Shown here piece by piece: positions 55,503 to 64,000 of a DNA stretch of 64,000 nucleotides. How positions within the stretch are numbered: the first letter of the stretch is position 1; every line of letters begins with the position of its first letter. The DNA lies in NCBI GenBank assembly GCA_016839745.1, contig JAEOTS010000110.1:1-64000 (forward strand). Direction: 5' to 3'. Origin of the DNA: Promethearchaeota archaeon. Its GTDB lineage: Archaea > Asgardarchaeota > Lokiarchaeia > Sigyniarchaeales > SOKP01. Both the position numbers and the translations under genes were made by a program. The notes below the pieces were generated by a model. It did not search any database and was not told the origin of the DNA. It saw only the letters and a program-made list of their open reading frames with translations.

Positions 55503-56915
55503 ATGGAAGCACCAAAATTTAGTTCAAAATATAGAATTTACTGGGGATTAGCGAGTTTAGGCGGTGCTATTATAAGTGGTACTTACGCCTCACTTTTAAC
55601 AATATTTTACACTGATTACATGGGTCTCGTTGGTCAGTGGGCTTACTTAATCGGAATAATGAGTTTTGTTTATGCAATTTGGAATATGGTAAATGATCCG
55701 CTTTTTGGTATTTACTCCGATAGGTCAAAACTGAAAAAAGGACGAAGGATACCTTTTATGCGATATACTGCGCCCTTTTTAGGGTTGTTTTTTATAGTTG
55801 TCTGGTTCGCCCCAGGGGGTTCAGATAAAATCGCAATCTTCTGGTGGATGTTAATAACTACTCTCCTCTACGATACCGGCTATACTATTGTTTTTTTGAT
55901 TTATTCAGCATTACTTCCAGAAATAACTGAAAGTGAAGAAGAAAGAAATAAATTATCAGTTTTCGCTTCATTCTTCTCTCTTTTAGGTACTATTATTGGT
56001 TTTCTTATCCCTGATTTTTTTAGACGTGAACAAGGATTATTACCATTACAATTATCGATGATAAGTATTGGAATCGTTGGTACATTATTAATCCTCTTTA
56101 CAACCTTAAAATTTAAGGAACGACCAGAATTCACAAAAGTTGATGAGCCCTTAAAAATTGGTAGCGCATTAAAATTCACCTTCAAAAACAAATCATTTTT
56201 AATCTTAGCAATTGGCAATTTCATGAGTATATTTATTCAACAAATGCTTTTAGGAGGAATGTTTTTCTTAGCCGATTATGTCGTACAAGGATCATCTATA
56301 ATATTACTTGTTGCGTTGTTTATTCCACTTGTTTTAGGTGTTTGGCTTACTCCTAAATTGATAAAGAAGTTTGGAGTAGTAAGAGCAGATCAGATATTAT
56401 TAACTATTGGAGCAACAGGATTATTATTACTTACATTCGTCCCTCCCGTATTCATGTATGTAAGTTTAGCTTTAGCAGGCTTAGGGCTAGTTGGACCTTT
56501 AGTTCTAACTAACGTCATGTTTGCGCAAATCTGTGATGAAGATGAATTGAAAACCGGGGTTAGAAGAGAAGCAGCATATTTTGGAATGAACGCGTTTTTC
56601 ACTAAACCCGCTCAAAGTGTAGCAATAGCGTTGCCCACTCTATTACTCACATTAGCCCATTTTGTACCTCGAGATGCTTTAGGTATTATTCAACCTCAAA
56701 CACATCCTACAGAAGTTGATTTTGCTATTAGAATATTCATGGGTTTAATCCCCGCTATAGCACTTTATCTTGAGGTACTAATTCTGCAATTTTATCCTCT
56801 AAAGGGGGATTATTTAGCAGAGGTACAGGAAAAAGTATTAGTTTTGCATCAAGAAAAACGTGCTAAATTGTTAGAGATGGATAAGAAACAAAGACCCGAT
56901 ACAGATCAACAATAA
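55503..56915 (+). CDS. GPH-type (MelB-like) cation-coupled sugar transporter
   Basis: 470 residues, about 12 membrane spans. The GPH signature region is WNMVNDPLFGIYSDRSKLKKGRRIPFMRY, which matches the NP(L/V)xGxxSD-type loop of MelB transporters, and a second-half counterpart is LVLTNVMFAQICDEDELKTGVRREAAYFG. It likely imports a glycoside with Na+ or H+. AAAGG precedes the ATG. No sugar enzyme gene lies next to it. Confidence 0.88.
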   Translation: MEAPKFSSKYRIYWGLASLGGAIISGTYASLLTIFYTDYMGLVGQWAYLIGIMSFVYAIWNMVNDPLFGIYSDRSKLKKGRRIPFMRYTAPFLGLFFIVVWFAPGGSDKIAIFWWMLITTLLYDTGYTIVFLIYSALLPEITESEEERNKLSVFASFFSLLGTIIGFLIPDFFRREQGLLPLQLSMISIGIVGTLLILFTTLKFKERPEFTKVDEPLKIGSALKFTFKNKSFLILAIGNFMSIFIQQMLLGGMFFLADYVVQGSSIILLVALFIPLVLGVWLTPKLIKKFGVVRADQILLTIGATGLLLLTFVPPVFMYVSLALAGLGLVGPLVLTNVMFAQICDEDELKTGVRREAAYFGMNAFFTKPAQSVAIALPTLLLTLAHFVPRDALGIIQPQTHPTEVDFAIRIFMGLIPAIALYLEVLILQFYPLKGDYLAEVQEKVLVLHQEKRAKLLEMDKKQRPDTDQQ

Positions 56916-57163
56916 ATTATAACAAACCTTTTTTTTTCTTAATTTAACAGAACGTTAAATTGTATTAAATTAGGTTTTTATCAAGCTTCCTTGTTATTAA
57001 AAACCGAAATATTCTCTACAAAATTGAAATCTATGTATTAAATTGTAATTTCCAAATTCTTTAGGTTTATTAAACCCTCATTTTAAAAATAATAAAACCT
57101 AAATTTTAATGTATTAAATATATCTTATAACGAATTTGAAATAATTTTAGAAATGTGAAATTA

Positions 57164-57481
57164 ATGGCTAAAAAAAAGAAAGTACCAGATGAACCAGACG
57201 TTGAAGATGTTCCCCTTGGAAAAGTAGATGACGATGGTGACGAGATTCTGGACTTGTATGATGAAAAAGATAATTTGGAAGAGGATCTTGATTACGATTT
57301 GAACGAAATTGAGGATGAAATGTTAGCGGACGAAACAGAAGATGAAGAATTTGGAATGGAAGTTGATGATGTCGTAAAAATGTTACGAGGGGTTAAATGC
57401 GATCCGTGTCCCGGTTTAAAGAGTAAACCTGGTTGTCAAATTGCTCATGACCATGGTTGTCCAAAACCTAATAAGCCATAA
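57164..57481 (+). CDS. Acidic protein with C-terminal Cys/His motif
   Basis: 105 residues from ATG at 57164; GTG at 57155 adds three. After a basic start (AKKKKV) come about 60 residues dominated by Asp and Glu, then DVVKMLRGVKCDPCPGLKSKPGC...HDHGCPKP, which holds four Cys and two His and may bind zinc. No family recognised. It stands alone. The acidic stretch suggests contact with a basic partner such as histones, ribosomes or DNA-binding proteins, which is inference. Confidence 0.7.
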   Translation: MAKKKKVPDEPDVEDVPLGKVDDDGDEILDLYDEKDNLEEDLDYDLNEIEDEMLADETEDEEFGMEVDDVVKMLRGVKCDPCPGLKSKPGCQIAHDHGCPKPNKP

Positions 57482-57561
57482 TTAAAAAAATTTATTTCCT
57501 TTTATTTTTTTATTCAAATTTACAACATTTCATAGTATGAAATAATAGTTAGGGATAATCA

Positions 57562-58563
57562 ATGCTTACTAAAACTCACAAACGTATTATCCTAATTATC
57601 TTTGATCTCATCTTTAGCGCGTATATATGGGATGTGAATGCTTCGTGGGGAAACACTTTTAATATTTGTCTAATTTTATCAACCACAACGTTTTTAATCA
57701 TCTACACTCCGTTTGAAATATATTGGAGTTTTAGAGATATATATTTTGATAGATGGATGCCAATTAAATTCAAAAACATAAAAACTTCTAAAATAAAAAT
57801 TGAAGTTGGTAAAAGCAGAAAAGGAAAAAGTAAATACATTATAGGACTTTTAATTTCTTCAATCGATAATGAAATTGTTAAAGCCAAAAGCTCTCTAGTA
57901 GTAATCTGTCATGGATTTTCAGATAAAAAAGAGACGCTTCAGTATTATTATCTTCCACTTGTCCTTCAAGGATTTACAATTTTAGTTTATGATGCTCGAG
58001 GAACTGGAGAATCTAAAAGAGTAGGAAGAAGAAGTCAATTTTTAAAAAGAATAGAAGACTTTAAAAAGGTTATTGATTGGATTAAAATTCACAACCAACT
58101 TAAAAACTATAAAGTAAGCTCTGTGGGGTTCAGTATTGGGGCTATAACCGTTTTATGTGGTGGTTTTTCAGATGAAACTATCAATAAAATAATTGCTATT
58201 TCTGCTATGTCTAATTATAAGCAAAACCTACCAAAATACAATCCAATCATTATGCTTAGTTATCTCCTAAAGGGAGTAAAATTATTTCCAAACAAAATAG
58301 AAAATAATAAGTTATCTCCTTACTCAATTATAGAAAGCTCTAAGGACTCGCTTTCAGAAGACAGCTGGCGAAAGCTTTCAAAAAAAGTTTCTCTTATTCA
58401 TGCTAAAAACGATAAGGTAATTAAATTTAAAAATTTTCAAGAAAATGTTAAATTACTTAATTTATCCGCACAGAACACCTTAGTCTTGAACTATGGTGGT
58501 CATACCCAAAAGAAAAATGAATTACTATTAGTTGCAGCCTCTCTAAAGTTTTTGAACTCTTAA
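57562..58563 (+). CDS. Membrane-anchored alpha/beta hydrolase
   Basis: 333 residues. Two N-terminal hydrophobic segments (about 10-30 and 35-60) precede an alpha/beta hydrolase domain: VVICHGFSDKKETLQYY (oxyanion strand), YDARGTGESKR, nucleophile GFSIGAITV, acid in AKNDKVIKF and His in NYGGHTQKK. It resembles Abhydrolase/BEM46-like enzymes at the membrane. The substrate is unknown, perhaps a lipid ester. An 84-base gap separates it from the next gene. Confidence 0.85.
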   Translation: MLTKTHKRIILIIFDLIFSAYIWDVNASWGNTFNICLILSTTTFLIIYTPFEIYWSFRDIYFDRWMPIKFKNIKTSKIKIEVGKSRKGKSKYIIGLLISSIDNEIVKAKSSLVVICHGFSDKKETLQYYYLPLVLQGFTILVYDARGTGESKRVGRRSQFLKRIEDFKKVIDWIKIHNQLKNYKVSSVGFSIGAITVLCGGFSDETINKIIAISAMSNYKQNLPKYNPIIMLSYLLKGVKLFPNKIENNKLSPYSIIESSKDSLSEDSWRKLSKKVSLIHAKNDKVIKFKNFQENVKLLNLSAQNTLVLNYGGHTQKKNELLLVAASLKFLNS

Positions 58564-58647
58564 AAGTATCCCCCAACTATATTTGTTAATTGTTTACTTT
58601 AAATATGTTATTTTTAAATTACTCTAAATAGTGTAGAGTGATTTTTA

Positions 58648-58833
58648 ATGATAAAATGTCCTATTTGTAAAGATGAAATAAAGCTTCAAAATTTAAATAA
58701 ACACTACAAGATTACTTTAGGTGATATTATTAATGGTAAATTTAGGGGTAAAAACACATTATACTATCATAAAGATTGTTTATGCAACAAAAATCTTTAT
58801 GAGAAGAGACTCGTTTCACCAATGACAGAATGA
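58648..58833 (+). CDS. Small Cys/His protein
   Basis: 61 residues. CPICKDEI at the N-terminus and HKDCLCNKNL near residue 46 make a likely zinc-binding unit of four Cys plus His. No known family. It lies directly before a convergent gene. Confidence 0.6.
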   Translation: MIKCPICKDEIKLQNLNKHYKITLGDIINGKFRGKNTLYYHKDCLCNKNLYEKRLVSPMTE

Positions 58834-58864
58834 ATTTTAGGAATTTTTTTGGTTTTATCCTTTT

Positions 58865-60307
58865 CTAGCTAATAATCTTATCCCAATCTGAAAATTCCAT
58901 AATTTTATTATAATTCTCAATTATAGTTTTAAAGATTACGGAACCTATACAAAAGGCGTTGACAAAATCCTCGAATGTTAGATCCAACAACCTGCTATTT
59001 TTTTCCGAAAAACCTACACCACGATTAACTTCAATTTTACCATCGTATCCTGATAAGTTTACGACAAATTCCTGTTTATTTAATCCTTTAACAAAAGTCC
59101 CTCTAGCAATCCGAGCTAAACCTCCAATTGGGATGATTAGATTATTAGATTGAGCTAAATATATTCGTAAATCGAATGTATGCAATCCACCTTCCCAGTT
59201 AATTAATGAAAAATCTGCTTTCTCTTGGATTGTGTACGGAAAAGGTTCTCGATTTCTCGAAAATTTAGCAAAAAATTCTTCTTTACTTTCCTTAATAATT
59301 TCTTTAATTCTTTTAGGTTTTTCGTCCTTAAGGATCGGAATTACTCCTGCACCACCAGATCCCCCACTAGGTTTTATTATAAAAGACTTATTGTAATTTT
59401 TTATTAAATATTTGGCTTTTAGAATTAATTCCTTCTCATTATATGCTTTTGTGAAGTGTAAATATGCTAAACCATATTCTTTAAGCACATTTTTGTTTAA
59501 AAAGCTTGATACATACGTGAGAGATTTATCATCGGTAATTCTAAAAATCGGATTTACAATAAGGGTGTTAATTCGCCGAAAATCTTTACGAATTAGCTCA
59601 TCAAAATTCTTATCATAGAGGCGCCGTGCTATACCGTCTCCTATCAAAACATTTACTCTTTCTCCTAGATACCAAACCCATCCATTTGAAAAAGTTAAAG
59701 CCTGACTTAATTGCTTATAATCAGATATTATAAATACAACTTTTGCTTTATGTTCCTTGTCATAATTGTCTGAATTAAAAATCTTTAATGAATATCCCTT
59801 AGATTTAATTTTTTTCCTTAAATATTCAACCATAATTACTTTTTCATGGATTAAACCATCGTTTATGGGGACACCTACTAACACGAGAATTTTTCCTTTA
59901 CCCCCTTCTATGGCTTGGGAGATTGATTCAAAATAGCCATCATACAAGAGCGCTTGTTGTTTTTTGGTAAGTATTGATAAACCCCGATTTGAACCGCCAT
60001 TCGTTTCGAGAAGATAGAATTTTTTACTTTCAGATTCATTACTCACCATAAAATCAATGCTTCCGGCATAAAACGAGTAATTATTACCAACAACATTATC
60101 TTTACGCTTAGCGAGCCTCTTTAAAGCCTCTTTTCTTACGCGATCAATAAAATTATCCTCTTGGGAAGCACGGAGTTCTGAAAAAGAGATCAAGTCTAAA
60201 CCTAAAGATCTTCCTAATGGAACTAATTCTAAATCAGACTCGGATATGTCTTTTGACATTAATTTTAGGAATTTAGTCAGTAAATTCTCTTCCAAGCGAA
60301 TCACCAA
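58865..60307 (-). CDS. ATP-grasp-like protein of unknown substrate
   Basis: 480 residues; TTG at 60307 or the following GTG is the start. The ATP-grasp core is visible from about residue 315 (FIIKPSGGSGGAGVIPILKDE), followed by IQEKADFSLINWEGGLHTFDLRIYLA and a C-terminal Gly-rich loop NRGVGFSEKNS. An earlier part has SFYAGSIDFMV, LLETNGGSNRG and LVGVPINDGLIHEK. ATP-grasp enzymes join a carboxylate to an amine or thiol. The substrate is not evident. Confidence 0.7.
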   Translation of the reverse strand: MVIRLEENLLTKFLKLMSKDISESDLELVPLGRSLGLDLISFSELRASQEDNFIDRVRKEALKRLAKRKDNVVGNNYSFYAGSIDFMVSNESESKKFYLLETNGGSNRGLSILTKKQQALLYDGYFESISQAIEGGKGKILVLVGVPINDGLIHEKVIMVEYLRKKIKSKGYSLKIFNSDNYDKEHKAKVVFIISDYKQLSQALTFSNGWVWYLGERVNVLIGDGIARRLYDKNFDELIRKDFRRINTLIVNPIFRITDDKSLTYVSSFLNKNVLKEYGLAYLHFTKAYNEKELILKAKYLIKNYNKSFIIKPSGGSGGAGVIPILKDEKPKRIKEIIKESKEEFFAKFSRNREPFPYTIQEKADFSLINWEGGLHTFDLRIYLAQSNNLIIPIGGLARIARGTFVKGLNKQEFVVNLSGYDGKIEVNRGVGFSEKNSRLLDLTFEDFVNAFCIGSVIFKTIIENYNKIMEFSDWDKIIS

Positions 60308-60373
60308 AATGTGATTTTAAAAATTGAATCGTCCATTTTTAAATTATTATAATTATCTATTAAAAGCTAATAA

Positions 60374-61579
60374 TTATAAATAAAGATATCCTTGGTGATT
60401 TCCTTTAATACTTAGCCTTAGGCTTCCAAGCAATATTTTCTTTATTTTCCTTTGTTCCTTGAAATTTAAATCGGAAAATAGTAGAATGTAGTTCTTTTCA
60501 ATATTTATTACGAATAAAAGACCAATTCTTATGAGCTTAGAATCTTCTGTCAGTAAAGCGATAATGACATAATGATATGGGAGAGTAATTAAATTGTTAA
60601 TATTAATTTCTTCTTCAATGATTTTATCTTCCTCAACATCATAACCCGCTTTTATGAATTTAATTTCATTTAGAGGGATTGATATCTTTCTAAAGTTTTC
60701 TAAAACCTTAGCAAATTGACTTTGGCGAATAAATCTTCTATCATCTTTATCCTTTTCGTAGAAATAATTATTCTTTTCCTTCAAAAATAATATTTTTCTC
60801 TTCTTCGATTTAGATGCGTGTTTTTCAATTTCATCTAATTCTTCGATGCTGTCGTCATGAAATACAATCAATATATCAGGATCGACAGTATCTATAAAAA
60901 AATTCTTATATACAATTCCCGCTTCAGTTTTTATCCATCCATCACTGTCGATAAGAATAATATCTGTATCTTTATGCGTTGAATGAAAATTATTAATTAG
61001 ATCATTACAAGAGTGTGATACAATAAATTTAAAATTCGCTTTTGGAAAAGTACTTCCAATAAAAATAGTTTCTTCAGTATCAATATCAGCACTTGAAACT
61101 ATGTTTTCTTTTATTTCTCCTATATTGAGCGTTGTTGGAAGGTACAATAATTGCTGTCCTAAATCCGAATCTAAAAAGGATGCTTTAAACCCTTCTCTAA
61201 GAACATTATTAGCTAAATACTTTATAAGAGTAGTTTTACCACTACTTAACCCTAAAACCATTACTTTGAGAGGTTTTTTATCTTCATTTTTTCGAAGAGC
61301 ACTGATAACATCATCCTTAATTTTAACCCATTCTTTATTGATTGTGTTTTCTTCGACAATTTGTAGGTTATTTTTGTTATTAGTGAATATCTCTAGTTTC
61401 GATGATTCCAAAGCATATAATGGATAATTATTAGCGCTTGGTACTATAATTTTGCCTTCTTGTTCACTTTTTTCAGGTACGAATATTTTACCAAAAACTT
61501 CTATTTTTCCCTCTAATAATTTAACCCTTGAAGGGCCTTTAACTAAGAGAGTTTGTTCCTTTTGCACTTCTTGTATCAT
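60374..61579 (-). CDS. Clp1/Grc3-like polynucleotide 5'-kinase with unusual P-loop
   Basis: 401 residues. An N-terminal beta-rich domain (residues 1-75) and the kinase domain fit archaeal Clp1: VMVLGLSSGKTTLIKYLAN, then FLDSDLGQQLLYLPTTLNIG (Walker B plus Gln), SHSCNDLI and LIDSDGWIK. Family members phosphorylate 5'-OH RNA or DNA ends. The P-loop reads LGLSSGKTT, with Leu where the first Gly of GxxxxGK[ST] is expected. A C-terminal domain of about 110 residues follows. It lies 66 bases upstream of the ATP-grasp-like gene on the same strand. Confidence 0.82.
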   Translation of the reverse strand: MIQEVQKEQTLLVKGPSRVKLLEGKIEVFGKIFVPEKSEQEGKIIVPSANNYPLYALESSKLEIFTNNKNNLQIVEENTINKEWVKIKDDVISALRKNEDKKPLKVMVLGLSSGKTTLIKYLANNVLREGFKASFLDSDLGQQLLYLPTTLNIGEIKENIVSSADIDTEETIFIGSTFPKANFKFIVSHSCNDLINNFHSTHKDTDIILIDSDGWIKTEAGIVYKNFFIDTVDPDILIVFHDDSIEELDEIEKHASKSKKRKILFLKEKNNYFYEKDKDDRRFIRQSQFAKVLENFRKISIPLNEIKFIKAGYDVEEDKIIEEEININNLITLPYHYVIIALLTEDSKLIRIGLLFVINIEKNYILLFSDLNFKEQRKIKKILLGSLRLSIKGNHQGYLYL

Positions 61580-61741
61580 ATGTTCCTCAAATCATCCTTT
61601 ATAAAAAAATAATAACTATTTCTTTTCTTACATTTATACTTATTAACTAAAAGAAATATACTTTTTCTTTCCGATTCTGAAATTTTTATTTGTAAATGTG
61701 TTTTATATCTCTAAAGGGTATTTCGTAAACATTATTGATTT

Positions 61742-62269
61742 TTACTTCTTAAATTCTTTATAACAAGGGATGCACATAATTTTACCTTGATAATTCATCA
61801 TGCGACTGTCCATTGTAAGTTCACCACAAATATTGCATAGCACCGATTCTTCTATTTGAGCCATCCTAGGAGGATCGTATTCAATATCTCTAATTTCAAA
61901 AACATTTTCAGGTTCCAAACCGAGAAGTTTTTGAATTTTCTCATCTCTCGACAATTTTTTCTTTTCTAAAATAGTCTTTTTTAAAGCTAATCTAACTCCT
62001 TTTTTACTTTTTCTACTATAGATGTTATAATTACTCTTGCCATAATCTTTATGTATTAAATTGCCTTTTCCATATGTAGTTCCCAATAAAGCTTGGAGCG
62101 CATCAACACTGCAGTTGTCAGTTTCAACGACAGCAACAAGTTCTTCATCAGGGGAGTGCTCAAAGCCATGCTCTAAAGCATATTTAGCAACCAATACGCC
62201 AATAGCAATTCCAGGGCATATATGTCCATGAAACATCGTTGCTTTTTTCATTAACTCTCTAGTGTCCAC
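61742..62269 (-). CDS. FmdE-like protein with C-terminal zinc ribbon
   Basis: 175 residues, GTG start at 62269. Residues 8-75 match FmdE: MFHGHICPGIAIGVLVAKYAL and ETDNCSVDALQALLGTTYGKGNL. The C-terminal ~35 residues form a ribbon (CNICGELTMDSRMM...CIPCYKEF). FmdE is named for formylmethanofuran dehydrogenase subunit E, but this stand-alone form occurs widely in organisms without methanogenesis, so the function is uncertain. No Fmd/Fwd genes are near. Confidence 0.87.
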   Translation of the reverse strand: MDTRELMKKATMFHGHICPGIAIGVLVAKYALEHGFEHSPDEELVAVVETDNCSVDALQALLGTTYGKGNLIHKDYGKSNYNIYSRKSKKGVRLALKKTILEKKKLSRDEKIQKLLGLEPENVFEIRDIEYDPPRMAQIEESVLCNICGELTMDSRMMNYQGKIMCIPCYKEFKK

Positions 62270-62353
62270 AATAAATCAGCTTTCTATTTTAGATTTAATA
62301 AAAATATCAAATATATTAATTTATTTAATGACTTAAATTTAATTGTAATAGAT

Positions 62354-62845
62354 ATGAAATTTCTTGTAGATGCGATGTTAGGAAAACTCGCGCGATTCCT
62401 AAGAATCTTTGGTTACGATACAATATATGCTAGTGATCTAATAGATCATTATCGCACTAATCCCGTTCCGGATAAAAAATTAAATGAATATGCTGTATGG
62501 AGCAATAGAATTGTAATAACGAAAGATTTACCATTCTATAATGAAATTAAAGAAAACGCTATATTACTAGAAGGGGAAGGAGTTTACAACTACTTAAATC
62601 AACTTAAACGAAAGTCTAATTTAGTTTATGATTTTAACATGGAAAAAGCAAGGTGCTCTGTTTGCAATACAATGTTAAAGAGGGTTAATGAGAAGAATTC
62701 AATAAAAGAATTTGTTAAACATGAAACTTTTAAGACTTATAATGAATTTTTTCAATGCAATAATCCAAGATGTCTGAAAGTATTCTGGAATGGACCACAC
62801 ATAGCTGATATCATTAAAAAACTAAGAGATGAGATGAATTACTGA
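62354..62845 (+). CDS. Mut7-C RNase-domain protein
   Basis: 163 residues. It starts with FLVDAMLGKLARFLRIFGYDTIYASDL, typical of Mut7-C/PIN-like domains, continues with VITKDLPFYNEI and ends with a zinc ribbon CSVCNTMLKRV...QCNNPRCLKVFW. The family has a PIN-type nuclease fold and may degrade RNA. Its end overlaps the convergent 78-residue gene by 7 bases. Confidence 0.88.
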   Translation: MKFLVDAMLGKLARFLRIFGYDTIYASDLIDHYRTNPVPDKKLNEYAVWSNRIVITKDLPFYNEIKENAILLEGEGVYNYLNQLKRKSNLVYDFNMEKARCSVCNTMLKRVNEKNSIKEFVKHETFKTYNEFFQCNNPRCLKVFWNGPHIADIIKKLRDEMNY

Positions 62846-63075
62846 TTATTTTTTTTAAAGAAGGTTTTCTTAATATCATCAAATTTTAATTTAACTTTCT
62901 CTGCCTCCTCTTTTGCCCCTCCCTTTTCAAACATACCATGTGCTTGAGAGAGCAATTCAAGGCACTTTTTATACTCCTTGTTCTTGAAGTGATTTTCTGA
63001 AAGTTCAACTAAGTAATGCCCTTTTTTAATATAGAATTCAATGAACTGCTCAGATGTATCAATTTTTCTACTCAT
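62839..63075 (-). CDS. Small helical protein
   Basis: 78 residues, two or three helices in a helix-loop pattern (FYIKKGHYLVELSENHFKN, then KKCLELLSQAHGMFEKG), which looks like one tetratricopeptide-type repeat. No family recognised. It stands about 75 bases after the oxidoreductase on the same strand. Confidence 0.6.
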   Translation of the reverse strand: MSRKIDTSEQFIEFYIKKGHYLVELSENHFKNKEYKKCLELLSQAHGMFEKGGAKEEAEKVKLKFDDIKKTFFKKNNQ

Positions 63076-63151
63076 ATTTAATGAAATGCATTTTTTTTAG
63101 TATATCTATCTAATAAAGGTAAACTAATTAAAAATTTGTTTTATTCAAATT

Positions 63152-64000
63152 TTAATCTATATTTCGAAAATTTTCCATATCAATTACTTTTGCTTGCAAA
63201 CGTGATTCATTAGCTGCAAAAGCCATAAGATGGCTTTCTAAAGTTTCGTAAGCGTTTGTTAAAGGTTGAGATTTGTTATTATGAAGCGCTTCTAAAAAAG
63301 CATCAATTAAAGCAAAATCACCTCCACCATGACCAGAACTATCAATTGTTAATTTTTGAGAAAAAATTACTTTCTTAGTGCCAGAAAAATGATCGAACAA
63401 TGTAATTTCTTGGCCGGAATCAAAGAATTGACCTATTAATGTTGCTTTAGTACCATCAATTCTTAATGTTCGCCCCTCCCGTTCACTAAATCCATGCATG
63501 ATTAAATTTGCGGTCACATTATTCTCAAATTCGATATTTACGACTTGATGGTCAACTACATCGTTATCGCATTTATAAACGCATCTACCGTAAGGGCTTG
63601 TTTTTAGAATCTCCATTTTCGTTTCGTCGGAGTAATCTTCAATAGCCTCTTCAGGAAGTCCTGAATAAAGCGGCACCACTGGCCATTCTCTCCAATATCG
63701 CAAACGGTGTACAAGTTTAATTAGCTTACTTAAGTTAGTTATTAGTCTTACATGGTTTTTTCTTAAATTGGCCAGAACCTTAAATCCAAATTGATTACTT
63801 TTTTCTAAGATTTGGATTACAGGAACGATATCTATATATATTCTTGGAGCGTAGTACAAGCAAGTATTTTCTATAGGGCATCCTTCTACACAGTAATATG
63901 GAGAATCTTTAGGTGCGTTAGAAGGTGTAAAATGTTTTAAGCCTCCGAAGGAGCTTATTTTTTTTGGTTTTTCTCCAACCATCCAATAAAGTAAATCTAA
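63152..64000 (-). CDS. Gfo/Idh/MocA-family oxidoreductase, C-terminal part (5' end outside window)
   Basis: The frame is open to the window edge (LDLLYWMVGEKPKK), so the NAD-binding N-terminus lies beyond 64000. The visible ~282 residues match the C-terminal substrate domain of this family, with YGRCVYKCDNDVVDHQVVNIEF and DSSGHGGGDFALIDAFLEAL, where the GHGGGDF segment is typical of the sugar-binding half. It oxidises or reduces a sugar or inositol-like substrate with NAD(P). The insertion CVEGCPIENTCLYYAPRIY adds three Cys. Confidence 0.85.
   Translation of the reverse strand, partial: LDLLYWMVGEKPKKISSFGGLKHFTPSNAPKDSPYYCVEGCPIENTCLYYAPRIYIDIVPVIQILEKSNQFGFKVLANLRKNHVRLITNLSKLIKLVHRLRYWREWPVVPLYSGLPEEAIEDYSDETKMEILKTSPYGRCVYKCDNDVVDHQVVNIEFENNVTANLIMHGFSEREGRTLRIDGTKATLIGQFFDSGQEITLFDHFSGTKKVIFSQKLTIDSSGHGGGDFALIDAFLEALHNNKSQPLTNAYETLESHLMAFAANESRLQAKVIDMENFRNID

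Noticed and set aside
1-64000. CRISPR arrays, insertion sequences or prophage
   Set aside because: No regularly spaced direct repeats, transposase or phage genes were seen on either strand.

Overview
The window is AT-rich chromosomal DNA from an archaeon of the Asgard group, most likely a Lokiarchaeia-like lineage. The case rests on gene content. There is a 381-residue actin very close to eukaryotic actins, two Ras/Rab-like small GTPases, a gelsolin-like domain on a membrane protein, and a PPP-family phosphatase. These sit beside ordinary archaeal information-processing genes: RNA polymerase subunit K, Hef helicase-nuclease, LSm, RIO2 kinase, aEF-1beta and a Clp1-type kinase. No phage, insertion sequence or CRISPR array was seen, and the window reads as core chromosome.

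Layout. 1-3.1 kb: end of a TldD/PmbA protein, a sugar-nucleotide epimerase operon and a GTPase with a zinc-ribbon tail and a broken 5' end. 3.2-8.6 kb: aminotransferase, Hef, an intron-bearing tRNA, rpoK, a winged-helix protein and a GNAT acetyltransferase. 9.0-12.7 kb: actin, an unrecognised 324-residue protein and an MFS transporter. 12.7-25.5 kb: one long minus-strand operon for flavin-based electron bifurcation, hdrC-hdrB-frhB-hdrA(split in two)-mvhD-hdrA(fused)-flxD-flxC-flxB-flxA. Just upstream are a Cys-rich protein and a divergent Lrp/AsnC regulator. 26.8-33.6 kb: a four-Cys mini-protein, the GMP synthase ATP-PPase subunit, MsrA, an acyl-CoA synthetase, a Rab-like GTPase, a DUF998-like membrane protein, and a zinc-finger/aEF-1beta pair. 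33.7-39.6 kb: bacterial-type MutL and MutS flanking a GT87-like membrane protein. 39.8-47.3 kb: enoyl-CoA hydratase, a hydrolase, and pyruvate:ferredoxin oxidoreductase genes with a PAS histidine kinase inverted between porC and porDAB. 47.4-53.2 kb: gelsolin-like membrane protein, RIO2, two methyltransferases, a TetR regulator with two palindromic operators, LSm and a PPP phosphatase. 53.3-64 kb: an orphan Eco57I-type DNA methyltransferase, a GPH-type transporter, an alpha/beta hydrolase, an ATP-grasp-like protein, a Clp1-like kinase, an FmdE-like protein, a Mut7-C protein and the start-truncated end of a Gfo/Idh/MocA oxidoreductase.

How they fit together. The Flx-Hdr operon, PorCDAB, the acyl-CoA synthetase and enoyl-CoA hydratase, and the FmdE-like protein point to an anaerobe that exchanges electrons between NAD(P)H, possibly F420H2, ferredoxin and thiol/disulfide pairs while oxidising 2-oxoacids and acyl compounds. 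No hydrogenase large subunit is present here. The most notable observations are the paired split and fused HdrA modules, the tRNA with apparent introns in the anticodon and T loops, the GTPase whose 5' end is out of frame, the gelsolin-like membrane protein near actin, and the paired TetR operators.
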